Shown here piece after piece: positions 34,361 to 43,197 of a DNA stretch of 64,000 bases. The stretch is from Rhodobacteraceae bacterium HTCC2083 (lineage in GTDB: Bacteria > Pseudomonadota > Alphaproteobacteria > Rhodobacterales > Rhodobacteraceae), in the NCBI GenBank assembly GCA_000156115.1, contig DS995276.1, positions 3,504,620 to 3,568,619 on the forward strand, in the 5' to 3' direction. A program made the position numbers and the translations under genes. The notes beneath the pieces are model-generated. The model saw only the letters and a program-made list of their open reading frames with translations. It did no database searches and was not told the DNA's origin. Position 1 is the stretch's first letter; each line of letters begins with the position of its first letter.

Positions 34361-34408
34361 ATGAACGACGTCGTCGTCATTCTAATTCGAAAGCGCATGG
34401 AGCCGTAA
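34361..34408 (+). CDS. ilv leader peptide (attenuator)
   Basis: A 15-codon reading frame, product MNDVVVILIRKRMEP. Six consecutive codons are Val, Val, Val, Ile, Leu, Ile, the three end products of the pathway that starts with acetolactate synthase. AGAGGAG is upstream; a GTG directly before the ATG could serve as an alternative start. Stalling of ribosomes at these codons when branched-chain aminoacyl-tRNAs run short would prevent the terminator downstream from forming. Confidence 0.85.
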   Translation: MNDVVVILIRKRMEP

Positions 34409-34462
34409 GGCATCCCGTGAGGGAACCCATGCGCCCCCGCCAGTCAGGACGGGGGCTTTTTT
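34394..34462 (+). terminator. attenuator hairpins of ilvIH
   Basis: The terminator is GCCCCCG (34433-34439), a ten-base loop and CGGGGGC (34450-34456), followed by six Ts (34457-34462). An earlier hairpin pairs CGCATGG (34394-34400), within the leader peptide gene, with CCATGCG (34427-34433), and it touches the terminator stem at its first base. The order is leader peptide, competing stem, terminator, then ilvI at 34505. Confidence 0.85.
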
Positions 34463-34504
34463 ATGTGTAACAGTTTTGAACGCCTATGAGATGGAGACAG
34501 GCGC

Positions 34505-36259
34505 ATGGCCCAGAAAATGACCGGTGCAGACATGGTAATTCAAGCTCTGAAGGATCAGGGCGTCGATACCGTCTTTGGATACCCTGGTGGCGCTGTCCTA
34601 CCTATTTATGATGCAATTTTTAATCAAAATGGCATTCGTCATGTGCTTGCGCGTCACGAACAAGGGGCTGTGCATGCAGCGGAAGGTTATGCGCGCTCAA
34701 CGGGCAAGCCCGGCGTGTGCCTTGTGACTTCTGGCCCGGGTGCCACAAACGCGGTGACGGGTTTGACCGATGCTCTGATGGACAGCATTCCGATTGTTGT
34801 TCTGACGGGCCAAGTGCCAACGTTCATGATCGGCTCTGACGCGTTCCAAGAGGCTGATACCGTCGGCATTACACGTCCCTGTACGAAGCACAATTGGTTG
34901 GTGAAAGAAACCTCCAAGCTGGCAAGCACTGTGCATGAAGCATTTCATGTCGCCACAACAGGCCGTCCCGGCCCTGTCCTTGTGGACATTCCAAAGGACG
35001 TGCAGTTCGCCACAGATGATTACACCCCACCTGCAAAGGCAGACCTTGGGCATTATCAGCCGCAAGTTAAAGGGGATTTGGAAACGATTACCGAGCTTGT
35101 CGAAGCCATTGAACAAGCCGAGCGTCCGATCTTTTACACAGGTGGCGGCGTGATCAACTCCGGTCCCGCAGCCAGCCAGCTTTTGCGCGAACTTGTGGGT
35201 GCGACAGGCTTTCCTATCACATCTACGCTGATGGGGCTTGGCTGCTATCCCGCATCCGGTGAAAGCTGGATCGGCATGCTTGGTATGCACGGACTTTATG
35301 AGGCCAATATGGCAATGCATGGCTGTGACTTGATGATCAACATCGGTGCGCGTTTTGATGATCGCATCACGGGTGTGCTTAATGCGTTTAGTCCCGATAG
35401 TCGCAAAGCACATATCGATATTGATCCAAGCTCCATCAACAAAGTGATACGCGTGGAGATGCCAATTGTCGGCGATGTTGCACATGTTTTGGAAGATCTG
35501 CTGAATGTCTGGAAAGCACGCGGTCGCAAAACTAATTCCGCTGCTGTTAAGAAATGGTGGGGTCAGATTGATGAATGGCGCAAAGTTGAGTGTTTGAAAT
35601 TTGAGCAAAAGGGCAAGGTTATCAAGCCACAACACGCGCTTGCGCGTCTGGAAGCGCTGACCAAGAAACATGACCGCTACATCACGACTGAAGTCGGTCA
35701 ACATCAGATGTGGGCCGCGCAGTATTTGGGGTTTGAAGATCCCAACCGCTGGATGACATCGGGTGGTTTGGGCACGATGGGCTACGGCTTCCCCGCCTCC
35801 ATAGGTGTGCAATTGGCACATCCGGATGCGCTTGTGATCAATGTCGCGGGCGAAGCAAGCTGGTTGATGAATATGCAAGAACTGGGCACCGCAATGCAAT
35901 ATCGCCTGCCCGTAAAGCAGTTCATTTTGAACAACGAACGTTTGGGCATGGTGCGTCAGTGGCAGGAACTCTTGCACGGTGAGCGCTATTCCGAGAGCTG
36001 GTCTGAATCTCTGCCCGATTTCGTTAAGTTGGCGGAAGCGTTTGGTGCGAAAGGAATTTTGTGCTCTGATCCCGATACGCTTGATGATGCGATCATGGAA
36101 ATGATCACATACGACGGACCGGTGCTGTTTGATTGCCTCGTCGAAAAGCACGAAAACTGCTTCCCGATGATCCCGTCAGGGAAGGCGCATAATGAAATGC
36201 TCTTGGGCGAAGCGGACACGCAGGGCGTAATTGATGCGAAAGGCTCTGTGCTTGTTTAG
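34505..36259 (+). CDS. ilvI: acetolactate synthase large subunit
   Basis: 584 residues. The ThDP-activating Glu is in the RHEQGAVHAAEGYARSTG segment near 48-65, the FAD-binding middle domain is complete, and the C-terminal ThDP domain ends normally. The metal-binding motif usually written GDG or GDA reads GEA here (VAGEASWLMNM near 460), so the metal ligand is Glu instead of Asp. The enzyme condenses pyruvate to acetolactate or forms acetohydroxybutyrate for valine, leucine and isoleucine. ATG 34505 with GGAG upstream. Transcription is controlled by the attenuator in front. ilvH follows after 76 bases. Confidence 0.96.
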   Translation: MAQKMTGADMVIQALKDQGVDTVFGYPGGAVLPIYDAIFNQNGIRHVLARHEQGAVHAAEGYARSTGKPGVCLVTSGPGATNAVTGLTDALMDSIPIVVLTGQVPTFMIGSDAFQEADTVGITRPCTKHNWLVKETSKLASTVHEAFHVATTGRPGPVLVDIPKDVQFATDDYTPPAKADLGHYQPQVKGDLETITELVEAIEQAERPIFYTGGGVINSGPAASQLLRELVGATGFPITSTLMGLGCYPASGESWIGMLGMHGLYEANMAMHGCDLMINIGARFDDRITGVLNAFSPDSRKAHIDIDPSSINKVIRVEMPIVGDVAHVLEDLLNVWKARGRKTNSAAVKKWWGQIDEWRKVECLKFEQKGKVIKPQHALARLEALTKKHDRYITTEVGQHQMWAAQYLGFEDPNRWMTSGGLGTMGYGFPASIGVQLAHPDALVINVAGEASWLMNMQELGTAMQYRLPVKQFILNNERLGMVRQWQELLHGERYSESWSESLPDFVKLAEAFGAKGILCSDPDTLDDAIMEMITYDGPVLFDCLVEKHENCFPMIPSGKAHNEMLLGEADTQGVIDAKGSVLV

Positions 36260-36335
36260 CACGAGTTGATCTATTGCAGTGGGGGCTAGCCTCCACACCC
36301 CTAAGGTATTTGAAGACCAAAGAAGGACAAAAAAA

Positions 36336-36896
36336 ATGTCACCTCTTAAGATCAAAAAAGGCGCGACAAGCCATTCGGCCTATAACCTGCGTCCGAATTT
36401 TTCCGACGTTCAGGAAAGCCATACATTGGCCATCATCGTCGATAACGAAGCCGGTGTTCTGGCACGTGTGATCGGACTTTTTGCAGGGCGCGGCTACAAT
36501 ATCGAAAGCCTGACCGTGGCCGAGATCGATCACTCTGGCAATCTGAGCCGGATCACAGTTGTGACCACAGGCACACCGCAAGTAATCAATCAGATCAAAG
36601 CGCAACTCGGGCGGATTGTTCCTGTCCATCAAGTCAACGATCTGACCGTTGAAGGTCAATCAGTTGAGCGCGAGTTAGCCCTATTCAAAGTGGAGGGAAC
36701 AGGTGACAAGCGCGTCGAAGCCTTGCGGCTGGCAGATATCTTCCGCGCCAACGTTGTGGATAGCACATTAGAAAGCTTTGTGTTCGAGCTTACGGGACCT
36801 TCCGAAAAGATCGATGCTTTTGCAGATCTCATGCGCCCTCTTGGATTGAGCGAGCTGGCCCGCACGGGCGTCGCAGCTCTGTCGCGCGGGACTTAG
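36336..36896 (+). CDS. ilvH: acetolactate synthase regulatory subunit
   Basis: 186 residues from ATG 36336, preceded by AAGAAGGA; the reading frame opens 19 codons earlier, without a ribosome binding site. The ACT domain at about 28-100 has the valine-binding region (VLARVIGLFAGRGYNIESL), followed by the ALS_ss C-terminal domain. It confers valine feedback and full activity on IlvI. It ends three bases before the convergent minus-strand gene. Confidence 0.95.
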   Translation: MSPLKIKKGATSHSAYNLRPNFSDVQESHTLAIIVDNEAGVLARVIGLFAGRGYNIESLTVAEIDHSGNLSRITVVTTGTPQVINQIKAQLGRIVPVHQVNDLTVEGQSVERELALFKVEGTGDKRVEALRLADIFRANVVDSTLESFVFELTGPSEKIDAFADLMRPLGLSELARTGVAALSRGT

Positions 36897-36899
36897 AGT

Positions 36900-37283
36900 C
36901 TAGTCTACACCCAGCGTGGCAGATTTATACTTTTGTCGCGTTTCCGCAAAATCAATGACACTGCATGATTGTTTCTTGGGTGGTGCGTGTCGCGCTTTGG
37001 CCCTTTCAGGCATCGCCTTTTCGATGTCTGATTTAACGGACTGTGCTTTTGCCAGCACACCATCCAAATCAGCACAATAATGCTGTGCAATTTTCCGCGG
37101 GTTCTGAGCAAGGCGCATCGTGCGATATTCAGCCAAATCGAACTGAATAAGATCACCCTGATCAACTTTCAAAAAATCGTCGCCATGATTGCACTGACCC
37201 AAAAAGGCCAGCTTACCATGATCCTCACACCAGATGATCGCTTTGCTCTCAGCGGCGTCTGTCCAGATTACAACCCCAAGCAT
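36900..37283 (-). CDS. hypothetical protein convergent to ilvH
   Basis: 127 residues from ATG 37283, with GGAGAGGG seven bases before it. Not recognised. The first 60 residues look like a small beta-rich domain (MLGVVIWTDAAESKAIIWCEDHGKLAFL, shortened to its ends: VVIWTD and AIIWCEDHGKLAFL), reminiscent of cold-shock-like or single-strand-binding folds. The rest is helical and basic, ending PPKKQSCSVIDF and a Lys-rich tail. It may be a conserved roseobacter protein of unknown function. Its promoter shares the palindrome-rich region with the XRE regulator gene. Confidence 0.65.
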   Translation of the reverse strand: MLGVVIWTDAAESKAIIWCEDHGKLAFLGQCNHGDDFLKVDQGDLIQFDLAEYRTMRLAQNPRKIAQHYCADLDGVLAKAQSVKSDIEKAMPERAKARHAPPKKQSCSVIDFAETRQKYKSATLGVD

Positions 37284-37390
37284 ATTGCCCTCTCCACGAA
37301 ACTAGGGATAAGTATGACGGCAATCGCAGGGATCACCACTGCTTTTGACGCATCGTTCGCGTGCAATTTGTGGTCAAGTTTTGCACGATC

Positions 37391-37458
37391 GAGTCAAATT
37401 TGACTCTGCCTGTATCAGTTTTGTATCAAATTCATCCAAACATGTTCATTTTTGAACA
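37391..37458. promoter_or_regulatory. palindrome-rich operator region before the XRE regulator
   Basis: Three elements lie within 70 bases. GAGTCAAATTTGACTC is a perfect 16-base palindrome (37391-37406). TGTATCA is repeated at 37411 and 37422, exactly 11 bases apart. TGTTCATTTTTGAACA (37443-37458) is an inverted repeat with a four-base centre. They lie in the divergent region between the 127-residue gene and the XRE gene and probably bind that regulator or another. Confidence 0.6.
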
Positions 37459-37503
37459 CCTGAAGAGAACGAAACCCGAAATGACGACGACAGAGCACTG
37501 CTC

Positions 37504-38301
37504 ATGGATAAGATAACTCGCCCAGTCGCGATCCGCGCTCAATTTGGACAAAACCTCAGGTTGTTGTGCGCAGGTTACCCCTCTGTGTCTGAAGTTTGCC
37601 GCCAGCTTGGGATTAATCGCGCGCAGTTCAATCGCTATCTGAATGGCGAAAGTTATCCGCGCCCTGATATGCTTGCGCGGATTTGTGACTTCTTTGAAAC
37701 GGATGCGCGCATTCTGATCAAGCCGCTTGAAGACATTGCTCAGGTTAAACCCGACCTGTTGTCTCACCCTGAAATTCGCGATTTTGCCGCCCCTGAAACA
37801 ACACGCATTCCCGAAGACACCTTGCCCAACGGGTTTTATCGCTTTACGCGTCAGAGCTTTCTTTTCCCTGAACGCTATATTTTGGGCTTGGTTTTTCTCT
37901 ATCGTAAAGACGGCTGGACCTTTCTCAAAGGCTCCGAGGCGCGTCAGTCTTTGCGTGAACAAGGCTTGTCCAATGAACCTTTCGTACGCCAATTCAAAGG
38001 CTATGCGCAAAAGGTTGAAGATGGCATTAACATCGTCGTGTCACGTCGCAACGCGATGACTTACACCAACAGCTTCATCACGCGTGTGGCTTCGTTTGAT
38101 CGCAATTTTTGGCAAGGCTATTCAACCCGCACGGTGAATGAAGCGATTAATACGGTACGCGCAACGCGTTTGGCCTATGAGTTTTTGGGCGGATCAACAA
38201 AGTTGATTTTGGAAACCGCTCGAAATACCGGCTTTTGTGAGCCGGAGAATTTGCCGCCGTATCACCAGCGTTTGTTGCGCATTGGAGAACCTTTCTACTA
38301 A
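37504..38301 (+). CDS. XRE-family transcriptional regulator
   Basis: 265 residues. A Cro/CI-type helix-turn-helix is at about 18-60 (FGQNLRLLCAGYPSVSEVCR, then RAQFNRYLNGESYPRPDMLARI). The remaining 200 residues are an uncharacterised C-terminal ligand or dimerisation domain. There is no obvious Shine-Dalgarno before ATG 37504. The upstream region is rich in palindromes, so autoregulation is likely. The Rieske oxygenase gene follows 97 bases downstream on the same strand, making it a possible target. Confidence 0.85.
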   Translation: MDKITRPVAIRAQFGQNLRLLCAGYPSVSEVCRQLGINRAQFNRYLNGESYPRPDMLARICDFFETDARILIKPLEDIAQVKPDLLSHPEIRDFAAPETTRIPEDTLPNGFYRFTRQSFLFPERYILGLVFLYRKDGWTFLKGSEARQSLREQGLSNEPFVRQFKGYAQKVEDGINIVVSRRNAMTYTNSFITRVASFDRNFWQGYSTRTVNEAINTVRATRLAYEFLGGSTKLILETARNTGFCEPENLPPYHQRLLRIGEPFY

Positions 38302-38398
38302 AGCACAAGTCGCGGTGAGAAAAGTCGGCGTCGTTCACAGACCTTCGATATGCAGCGTGGTGTGCTAATCTCGGGAACCATTCGCGAGAGGCCAAAAC

Positions 38399-39559
38399 AT
38401 GACTGCACCACTCACAGACCTGTCCCATGTACGCCGCCCCGTGAGCGAAGCGCAGGGCCTGCCTAACCCACATTATATAGACAGCCAGGTGTACAACGAA
38501 GAAAAGCACGCGGTTTTGTTTTCATCTTGGTCCGGCCTTGCCGTCGCGGCCGATGTGCCAGAGATCGGCGACGCAGTCCCATTGACATTCGTCGGCATGC
38601 CTTTGTTGGTGATCCGCGACAAATCAAACACCGTACGCGTGTTTCAAAACACATGCCGCCACCGCGGCATGATTCTTGTCGAGGAGCCCCGTAAAATTGA
38701 AGGGGCGATCCGCTGCCCTTATCATAGCTGGTGTTACAGCACAGAAGGCCGCCTTGTGAGCACGCCGCACGTCGGTGGCCCCGGTCAAAACACACACGAA
38801 AGCATTGACCGTGATCTTCTTGGCTTGATCGAAGTGCCCAGCCATATTTGGCGCGATGTCATCTGGATCAACATTGACGGAACCGCCCTGCCCTTTGAAG
38901 ATGCCAACGCCGATCTCATCGCACGGTGGGCCGAGTTTGACAAACCACTCTATCATGGCGGCGCGGATAGTGCGTTTCAGCTTGAGGTGGAGTGCAATTG
39001 GAAGCTCGCGGTTGAGAACTATTGCGAAAGCTATCATCTCCCTTGGGTGCATCCGGGCCTAAACAGCTATTCGCGGCTTGAAGATCACTATCATATCGAA
39101 AAACAGGACTCCTATTCTGGGCAAGGCACATTGGTTTACCGCCAGCTTAAGGCTGCCGACGGACAGGTTTTTGCCGACTTTGAGGACGTTGGCGAAAAGT
39201 GGAACGAGGCCGCGGAATATATTACTGTTTATCCCAACGTTTTACTTGGTGTGCACCGCGATCATGCGTTTGCCATTGTCTTGGTACCTAAAAGCACGGA
39301 GCGTACGGTTGAAAACATTCACCTCTATTATGCAACACCCAAAACCAATGACGCAATGCGCGCGGCCAACACCGAACAATGGAAGTTGGTCTTTGAGGAA
39401 GATATATTCGTCGTTGAAGGCATGCAAAAGGGCCGCCATTCGCCCAACTTTGATGGCGGACGTTTCTCTGCCGTGATGGATAGCCCAACGCATTGTTTTC
39501 ATGCCTGGATCGCGGGCAAGATCGAAAACTATCGCGCCACTGCCCAAGCCGCAGAATGA
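38399..39559 (+). CDS. Rieske non-heme iron oxygenase, alpha subunit
   Basis: 386 residues. The Rieske 2Fe-2S centre uses C86, H88, C106 and H109 (CRHRG, CPYHSW). The mononuclear iron site has H213 and H218 within NYCESYHLPWVHPGL, as in ring-hydroxylating and betaine or carnitine-type monooxygenases. The protein hydroxylates or demethylates an unknown substrate; no reductase gene is adjacent, so electrons must come from a partner elsewhere. GAGAGG lies before ATG 38399. Its stop overlaps the small gene that follows (ATGA). Confidence 0.88.
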   Translation: MTAPLTDLSHVRRPVSEAQGLPNPHYIDSQVYNEEKHAVLFSSWSGLAVAADVPEIGDAVPLTFVGMPLLVIRDKSNTVRVFQNTCRHRGMILVEEPRKIEGAIRCPYHSWCYSTEGRLVSTPHVGGPGQNTHESIDRDLLGLIEVPSHIWRDVIWINIDGTALPFEDANADLIARWAEFDKPLYHGGADSAFQLEVECNWKLAVENYCESYHLPWVHPGLNSYSRLEDHYHIEKQDSYSGQGTLVYRQLKAADGQVFADFEDVGEKWNEAAEYITVYPNVLLGVHRDHAFAIVLVPKSTERTVENIHLYYATPKTNDAMRAANTEQWKLVFEEDIFVVEGMQKGRHSPNFDGGRFSAVMDSPTHCFHAWIAGKIENYRATAQAAE

Positions 39560-39768
39560 GTGGGCTAGACGCGCGTTTGTTGGACGCGCATATGCGCGAT
39601 GATCGCCCTGCCCTTGTCACTTTGTACCGCGAGGCTGCGGATGCAGTATCAGATCAAGATGCAGAAGGGTTCTATCTGACCCATGCTTATGTATTCGCAC
39701 TAGAGCTTGGGCATCCAGATACGCAAATGCTTCATCATCGGCTCAAGCGTGCCGGCCGCGAAGAATAA
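39556..39768 (+). CDS. small helical protein coupled to the Rieske oxygenase
   Basis: 70 residues from ATG 39556, which overlaps the oxygenase stop by four bases. The longer frame upstream is a shadow. The product is all-helical and soluble (SGLDARLLDAHMRDDRPALV, then TLYREAADAV, HAYVFALELG) and resembles one or two TPR-like helical hairpins. Its function is unknown; the overlap suggests it is translated with the oxygenase. It ends two bases before the convergent DUF2189 gene. Confidence 0.72.
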   Translation: MSGLDARLLDAHMRDDRPALVTLYREAADAVSDQDAEGFYLTHAYVFALELGHPDTQMLHHRLKRAGREE

Positions 39769-39770
39769 AC

Positions 39771-40547
39771 TTATGCGTCAGCGATACGGATCGCGCTATA
39801 CAGATGCCAACTGGCATGGCCCAAAACTGGTAACGTGATCAATAAGCCGAAGAACGCTGGGATCATCGACAGAATCAGCACGGCCGCGATGAACACACCC
39901 CACAGTACCACAGGCAAAAAATTTGCCTGCACTTGCTGAAAACTGGTGATCATCGCTGTGACGAAATCGACCTCTCGCTCTAACAATAAGGGAAGAGCAA
40001 AAACCGTTATCATGAACAACAACAAACACACGAGCGCGCCTATCACGCTTCCCACCGCAAGCATTGTAAGCCCTTCAGAGGAAAACCAGACATCAAGACT
40101 GCTATGAATGTTGGTCATCTGCGACAAGCCCAGAAACAGCGCGAAAATCATGTGACCGATGAAAAACCAAAACAGGAATATGAACACGATAATGGAGCAA
40201 ATGGACGGCAACTGGCGCAGCCTTTGTTGCAAAACGACGCCAAACACGCTTGGGTCGCTCATCTTTAGCCCGCTTTCCCGTCGTCGGCTGATCTCGTAGA
40301 GTCCAACAGCCGCAAAAGGGCCAAACAATGGAAAACCGATGGCTGCGAGGACCAACCAATAAGTGGTATGCGTGACATAGGTGATCCACGCCATGAGCAA
40401 GCCCGCGAGCACATAAAACCCCGCAAACATAAGGCCGTAGATCGGAAACGCGCGAAAATCACGCCAGCCTTTTGAAAGCGCCTCTTTAATATCTATCGCT
40501 TTCACGGGTCTGAATTTTGGAACACCGCGGATTGGATCAAACGCCAT
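39771..40547 (-). CDS. DUF2189 membrane protein
   Basis: 258 residues with about six hydrophobic segments. The N-terminus ([20 protein letters not shown]) and the [15 protein letters not shown] helix near 40-55 are typical of DUF2189 integral membrane proteins. Function is unknown, and it is sometimes annotated near cytochrome oxidase genes. ATG 40547 lies in the same minus-strand direction as the amidase upstream, three bases after its stop, so the two are probably cotranscribed. Confidence 0.85.
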   Translation of the reverse strand: MAFDPIRGVPKFRPVKAIDIKEALSKGWRDFRAFPIYGLMFAGFYVLAGLLMAWITYVTHTTYWLVLAAIGFPLFGPFAAVGLYEISRRRESGLKMSDPSVFGVVLQQRLRQLPSICSIIVFIFLFWFFIGHMIFALFLGLSQMTNIHSSLDVWFSSEGLTMLAVGSVIGALVCLLLFMITVFALPLLLEREVDFVTAMITSFQQVQANFLPVVLWGVFIAAVLILSMIPAFFGLLITLPVLGHASWHLYSAIRIADA

Positions 40548-40550
40548 AGC

Positions 40551-41978
40551 TTACCTTCTTACTAAACCACTCAAATCAGGGCGGCGGGACGCATTCTCGC
40601 TGATCTCATGCCACCGCTGGCCAATCTTGAGAAGCTTAGCATCACTATGGCGCGGCCCAAATACTTGAATGCCCATGGGCAGTCCCACCTCGTTAAAACC
40701 TGCTGGAATATTGAGACTGGGCACTCCGACAAGGCTCACCGGGATCACAACCTCCATCCAGCGATGATAGGTATCCATCACACGATCCGCGATCTTTTTC
40801 GGGCTGTCCCATTCGACAGGAAACGGCCAGACCTGCGCAGATGGCAGCATTAGCGCGTCATACGTAGCGAACATCTCATTCAATTTGGCGAACCACGCGG
40901 TGCGAATAGCGCTCATTTCATGTACCTCCATAGCGCTCAGCGCCATACCGGTTTCGATTTCCCAGATGGCGTCGTCTTTCAGCAATTTACGAGTGTTTTC
41001 ATTGTTGAACAGCGCGGCTTTACCAGCTGCATTTGCCCATGCGCGCAGCTTGACCCACGCCTCCCAAATCTTCTCCGCCGAGAACGGCGGAGCAAGGCGC
41101 TCAACAGTTGCTCCAAGGTTCTCGAAACCTTTCAGCGAGGTTTCACAAGTCTCAAGAACGCCTGCATCCATCGCGTATACGCCACCCCAATCCCCGAGCC
41201 AGCCCAACTTCATCCCCTTGAGATCGCCGTCCAGTTGATCAAAACTCGGCGCTTGCGAAAAACTATGAGGATGGCGCGCATCAAAACCCGCCTGCACATC
41301 CAAAAGTAGTGCCACATCTTGCGGCGTGCGCCCCATCGGGCCAGCGACGGCCAATTGATGATGAAACATATCCCCCGGCATATCCAACGGCACCAACCCA
41401 TAGGTCGGCCGCAACCCATAAACATTGTTCCAAGCCCCAGGATTGCGCAGGCTGCCCATCATGTCAGACCCGTCCGCAATCGGAATCATACCCGTCGCCA
41501 AGGCAGCCGCAGCACCGCCCGATGATCCCCCCGCAGAGCGGTTCGGATCATAAGGGTTGCGTGTTGCGCCATGCACCGAATTGAAGGTGTGCGACCCAAG
41601 CCCAAATTCAGGCGTGTTAGTTTTCCCTATGACAATCGCACCCGCTGCTTTCATGCGCGCGACGAACAGGTCGTCCTTTTGTGCGATGTTATCTGCGAAG
41701 ATCGGAGAGGCCATCGAGGTCAGCAAACCCTCAGAATTGGCGAGATCTTTGATAGCGACCGGCAGGCCATGCAAGGGACCTTTTGGCGCTATACTATCAG
41801 CAAGTTTGGCATCTGCGATGCAGTCCTCGCGATCCCTTAGGGAAACCACTGCGTTAACAGTTTCGTTAACCGCATCAATACGATCCAGCGAGGCTTGCAT
41901 CAGCTCCACCGCACTCAGATCTTTGGACGCAATACGTGTGGCAAGCTCTGTTGCTGTTTCATACAAAAGATCTGTCAT
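40551..41978 (-). CDS. amidase signature family hydrolase
   Basis: 475 residues from ATG 41978; GGGAGGG lies seven bases upstream, while a TTG at 41993 is less likely. The Ser-cisSer-Lys triad is seen: Lys in VAIKDLANSEG (about 80), the first Ser in GSDMMGSLRNPG and the second in AGGSSGGAAAALATG (about 146-175). It hydrolyses an amide of unknown nature. The GSDMMGS segment replaces the usual GTDMGGS, but both Ser residues remain. It precedes the DUF2189 gene. Confidence 0.9.
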   Translation of the reverse strand: MTDLLYETATELATRIASKDLSAVELMQASLDRIDAVNETVNAVVSLRDREDCIADAKLADSIAPKGPLHGLPVAIKDLANSEGLLTSMASPIFADNIAQKDDLFVARMKAAGAIVIGKTNTPEFGLGSHTFNSVHGATRNPYDPNRSAGGSSGGAAAALATGMIPIADGSDMMGSLRNPGAWNNVYGLRPTYGLVPLDMPGDMFHHQLAVAGPMGRTPQDVALLLDVQAGFDARHPHSFSQAPSFDQLDGDLKGMKLGWLGDWGGVYAMDAGVLETCETSLKGFENLGATVERLAPPFSAEKIWEAWVKLRAWANAAGKAALFNNENTRKLLKDDAIWEIETGMALSAMEVHEMSAIRTAWFAKLNEMFATYDALMLPSAQVWPFPVEWDSPKKIADRVMDTYHRWMEVVIPVSLVGVPSLNIPAGFNEVGLPMGIQVFGPRHSDAKLLKIGQRWHEISENASRRPDLSGLVRR

Positions 41979-41999
41979 AACGCGCCCTCCCAAGCGGAT

Positions 42000-43127
42000 T
42001 TAGTCGTCGCCTTGCGCCTCCGCACGGCTCTTGCCTGCGACATTCATCGCAAGGGTCGCACCCATGAATCCATCGAGATCACCGTCTAGAACACCTTTGG
42101 TGTCCGACGTCTCGTGGTTGGTACGCAGATCTTTAACCATCTGATAGGGCTGCAAAACATAGGATCGGATCTGGTTCCCCCAGCCCGCATCACCTGCATT
42201 CTCATGGGCTTCGTTCACCAGCGCGGACCGTTTATCTAGTTCGATCTGGTAAAGCCGCGATTTCAAGGCTTTCATGGCAATGTCGCGGTTTTGATGTTGC
42301 GATTTCTCGGATGAAGTCACAACGATCCCTGTCGGCGCATGCGTGATACGCACTGCGGAATCCGTGGTATTCACGTGCTGACCACCTGCACCGGACGAAC
42401 GGTAAGTGTCGATACGAATATCAGACGGGTTCACTTCAATCTCGATATTGTCATCGACAACTGGGTAAACTTTAACAGAGGTAAACGAGGTATGCCGCTT
42501 TGCTGCGCTGTCAAAGGGCGAAATGCGCACCAACCGATGCACGCCGCTTTCCGACTTCAGCCAACCATAAGCATTTTGACCGCTGATCTTATAAGCTGCG
42601 GATTTGATACCCGCCTCTTCGCCCGCGCTTTCAGATTGCAATTCTACTTTATAGCCGCGCTTTTCGGCCCAACGCACATACATGCGTGCTAGCATCGACG
42701 CCCAATCGCAGCTTTCCGTGCCACCTGCGCCAGAATTAATCTCAAGGAAAGTGTCATTACTATCAGCTTCGCCATCCAGCAGTGCTTCCAGCTCTTTCGC
42801 GGCGGCGAGTTTGGCAAGGGCGTTCAAAGCTTCCTCGGCTTCGGTGACGACATCCTCGTCCTCTTCCATCTCACCCAGCTCGATCATTTCGACCTGATCC
42901 GATAGCTCTTGCTTGATCGAGGTATACGTACCCATCGCATCGACCAAAGCCTGACGTTCCTGCATCAGCTTTTGCGCGGCGTCGGGATCATTCCAAAGGT
43001 CAGGATCTTCGACGCGGGCATTGAATTCTTCAAGCCGGAATTCAGCTGTATCCCAATCCAAACGCTGCCTCAGCAGTTCCAGGGATTTTTCGATCTCTTC
43101 TACCGTGTTTTGAGCGTCTGCGCGCAT
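42000..43127 (-). CDS. prfB: peptide chain release factor 2
   Basis: 375 residues in a single frame. The UGA-recognition tripeptide SPF is at about 203-205 and the catalytic GGQ at about 246-248 ([18 protein letters not shown]). The programmed +1 frameshift of E. coli prfB is absent: the [12 protein letters not shown] region reads through without a stop. RF2 releases the peptide at UAA and UGA. It lies downstream of PBP1A on the same strand, about 70 bases away. Confidence 0.96.
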   Translation of the reverse strand: MRADAQNTVEEIEKSLELLRQRLDWDTAEFRLEEFNARVEDPDLWNDPDAAQKLMQERQALVDAMGTYTSIKQELSDQVEMIELGEMEEDEDVVTEAEEALNALAKLAAAKELEALLDGEADSNDTFLEINSGAGGTESCDWASMLARMYVRWAEKRGYKVELQSESAGEEAGIKSAAYKISGQNAYGWLKSESGVHRLVRISPFDSAAKRHTSFTSVKVYPVVDDNIEIEVNPSDIRIDTYRSSGAGGQHVNTTDSAVRITHAPTGIVVTSSEKSQHQNRDIAMKALKSRLYQIELDKRSALVNEAHENAGDAGWGNQIRSYVLQPYQMVKDLRTNHETSDTKGVLDGDLDGFMGATLAMNVAGKSRAEAQGDD

Positions 43128-43197
43128 GGAACGTCCCGTTTAAATGGCTTGTCTAGGCGTGATAAACCAGCGCCAAGCCACTAACAAGGGTTGCGCC

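Noticed and set aside
34697-36151. 484-codon open frame antisense to ilvI
   Set aside because: It is a shadow of the ilvI coding sequence; no ribosome binding site, no protein family and ilvI itself is certain.
42000-43127. Possible programmed frameshift in prfB
   Set aside because: The frame is continuous through the region where E. coli has the internal UGA, so no recoding is needed.
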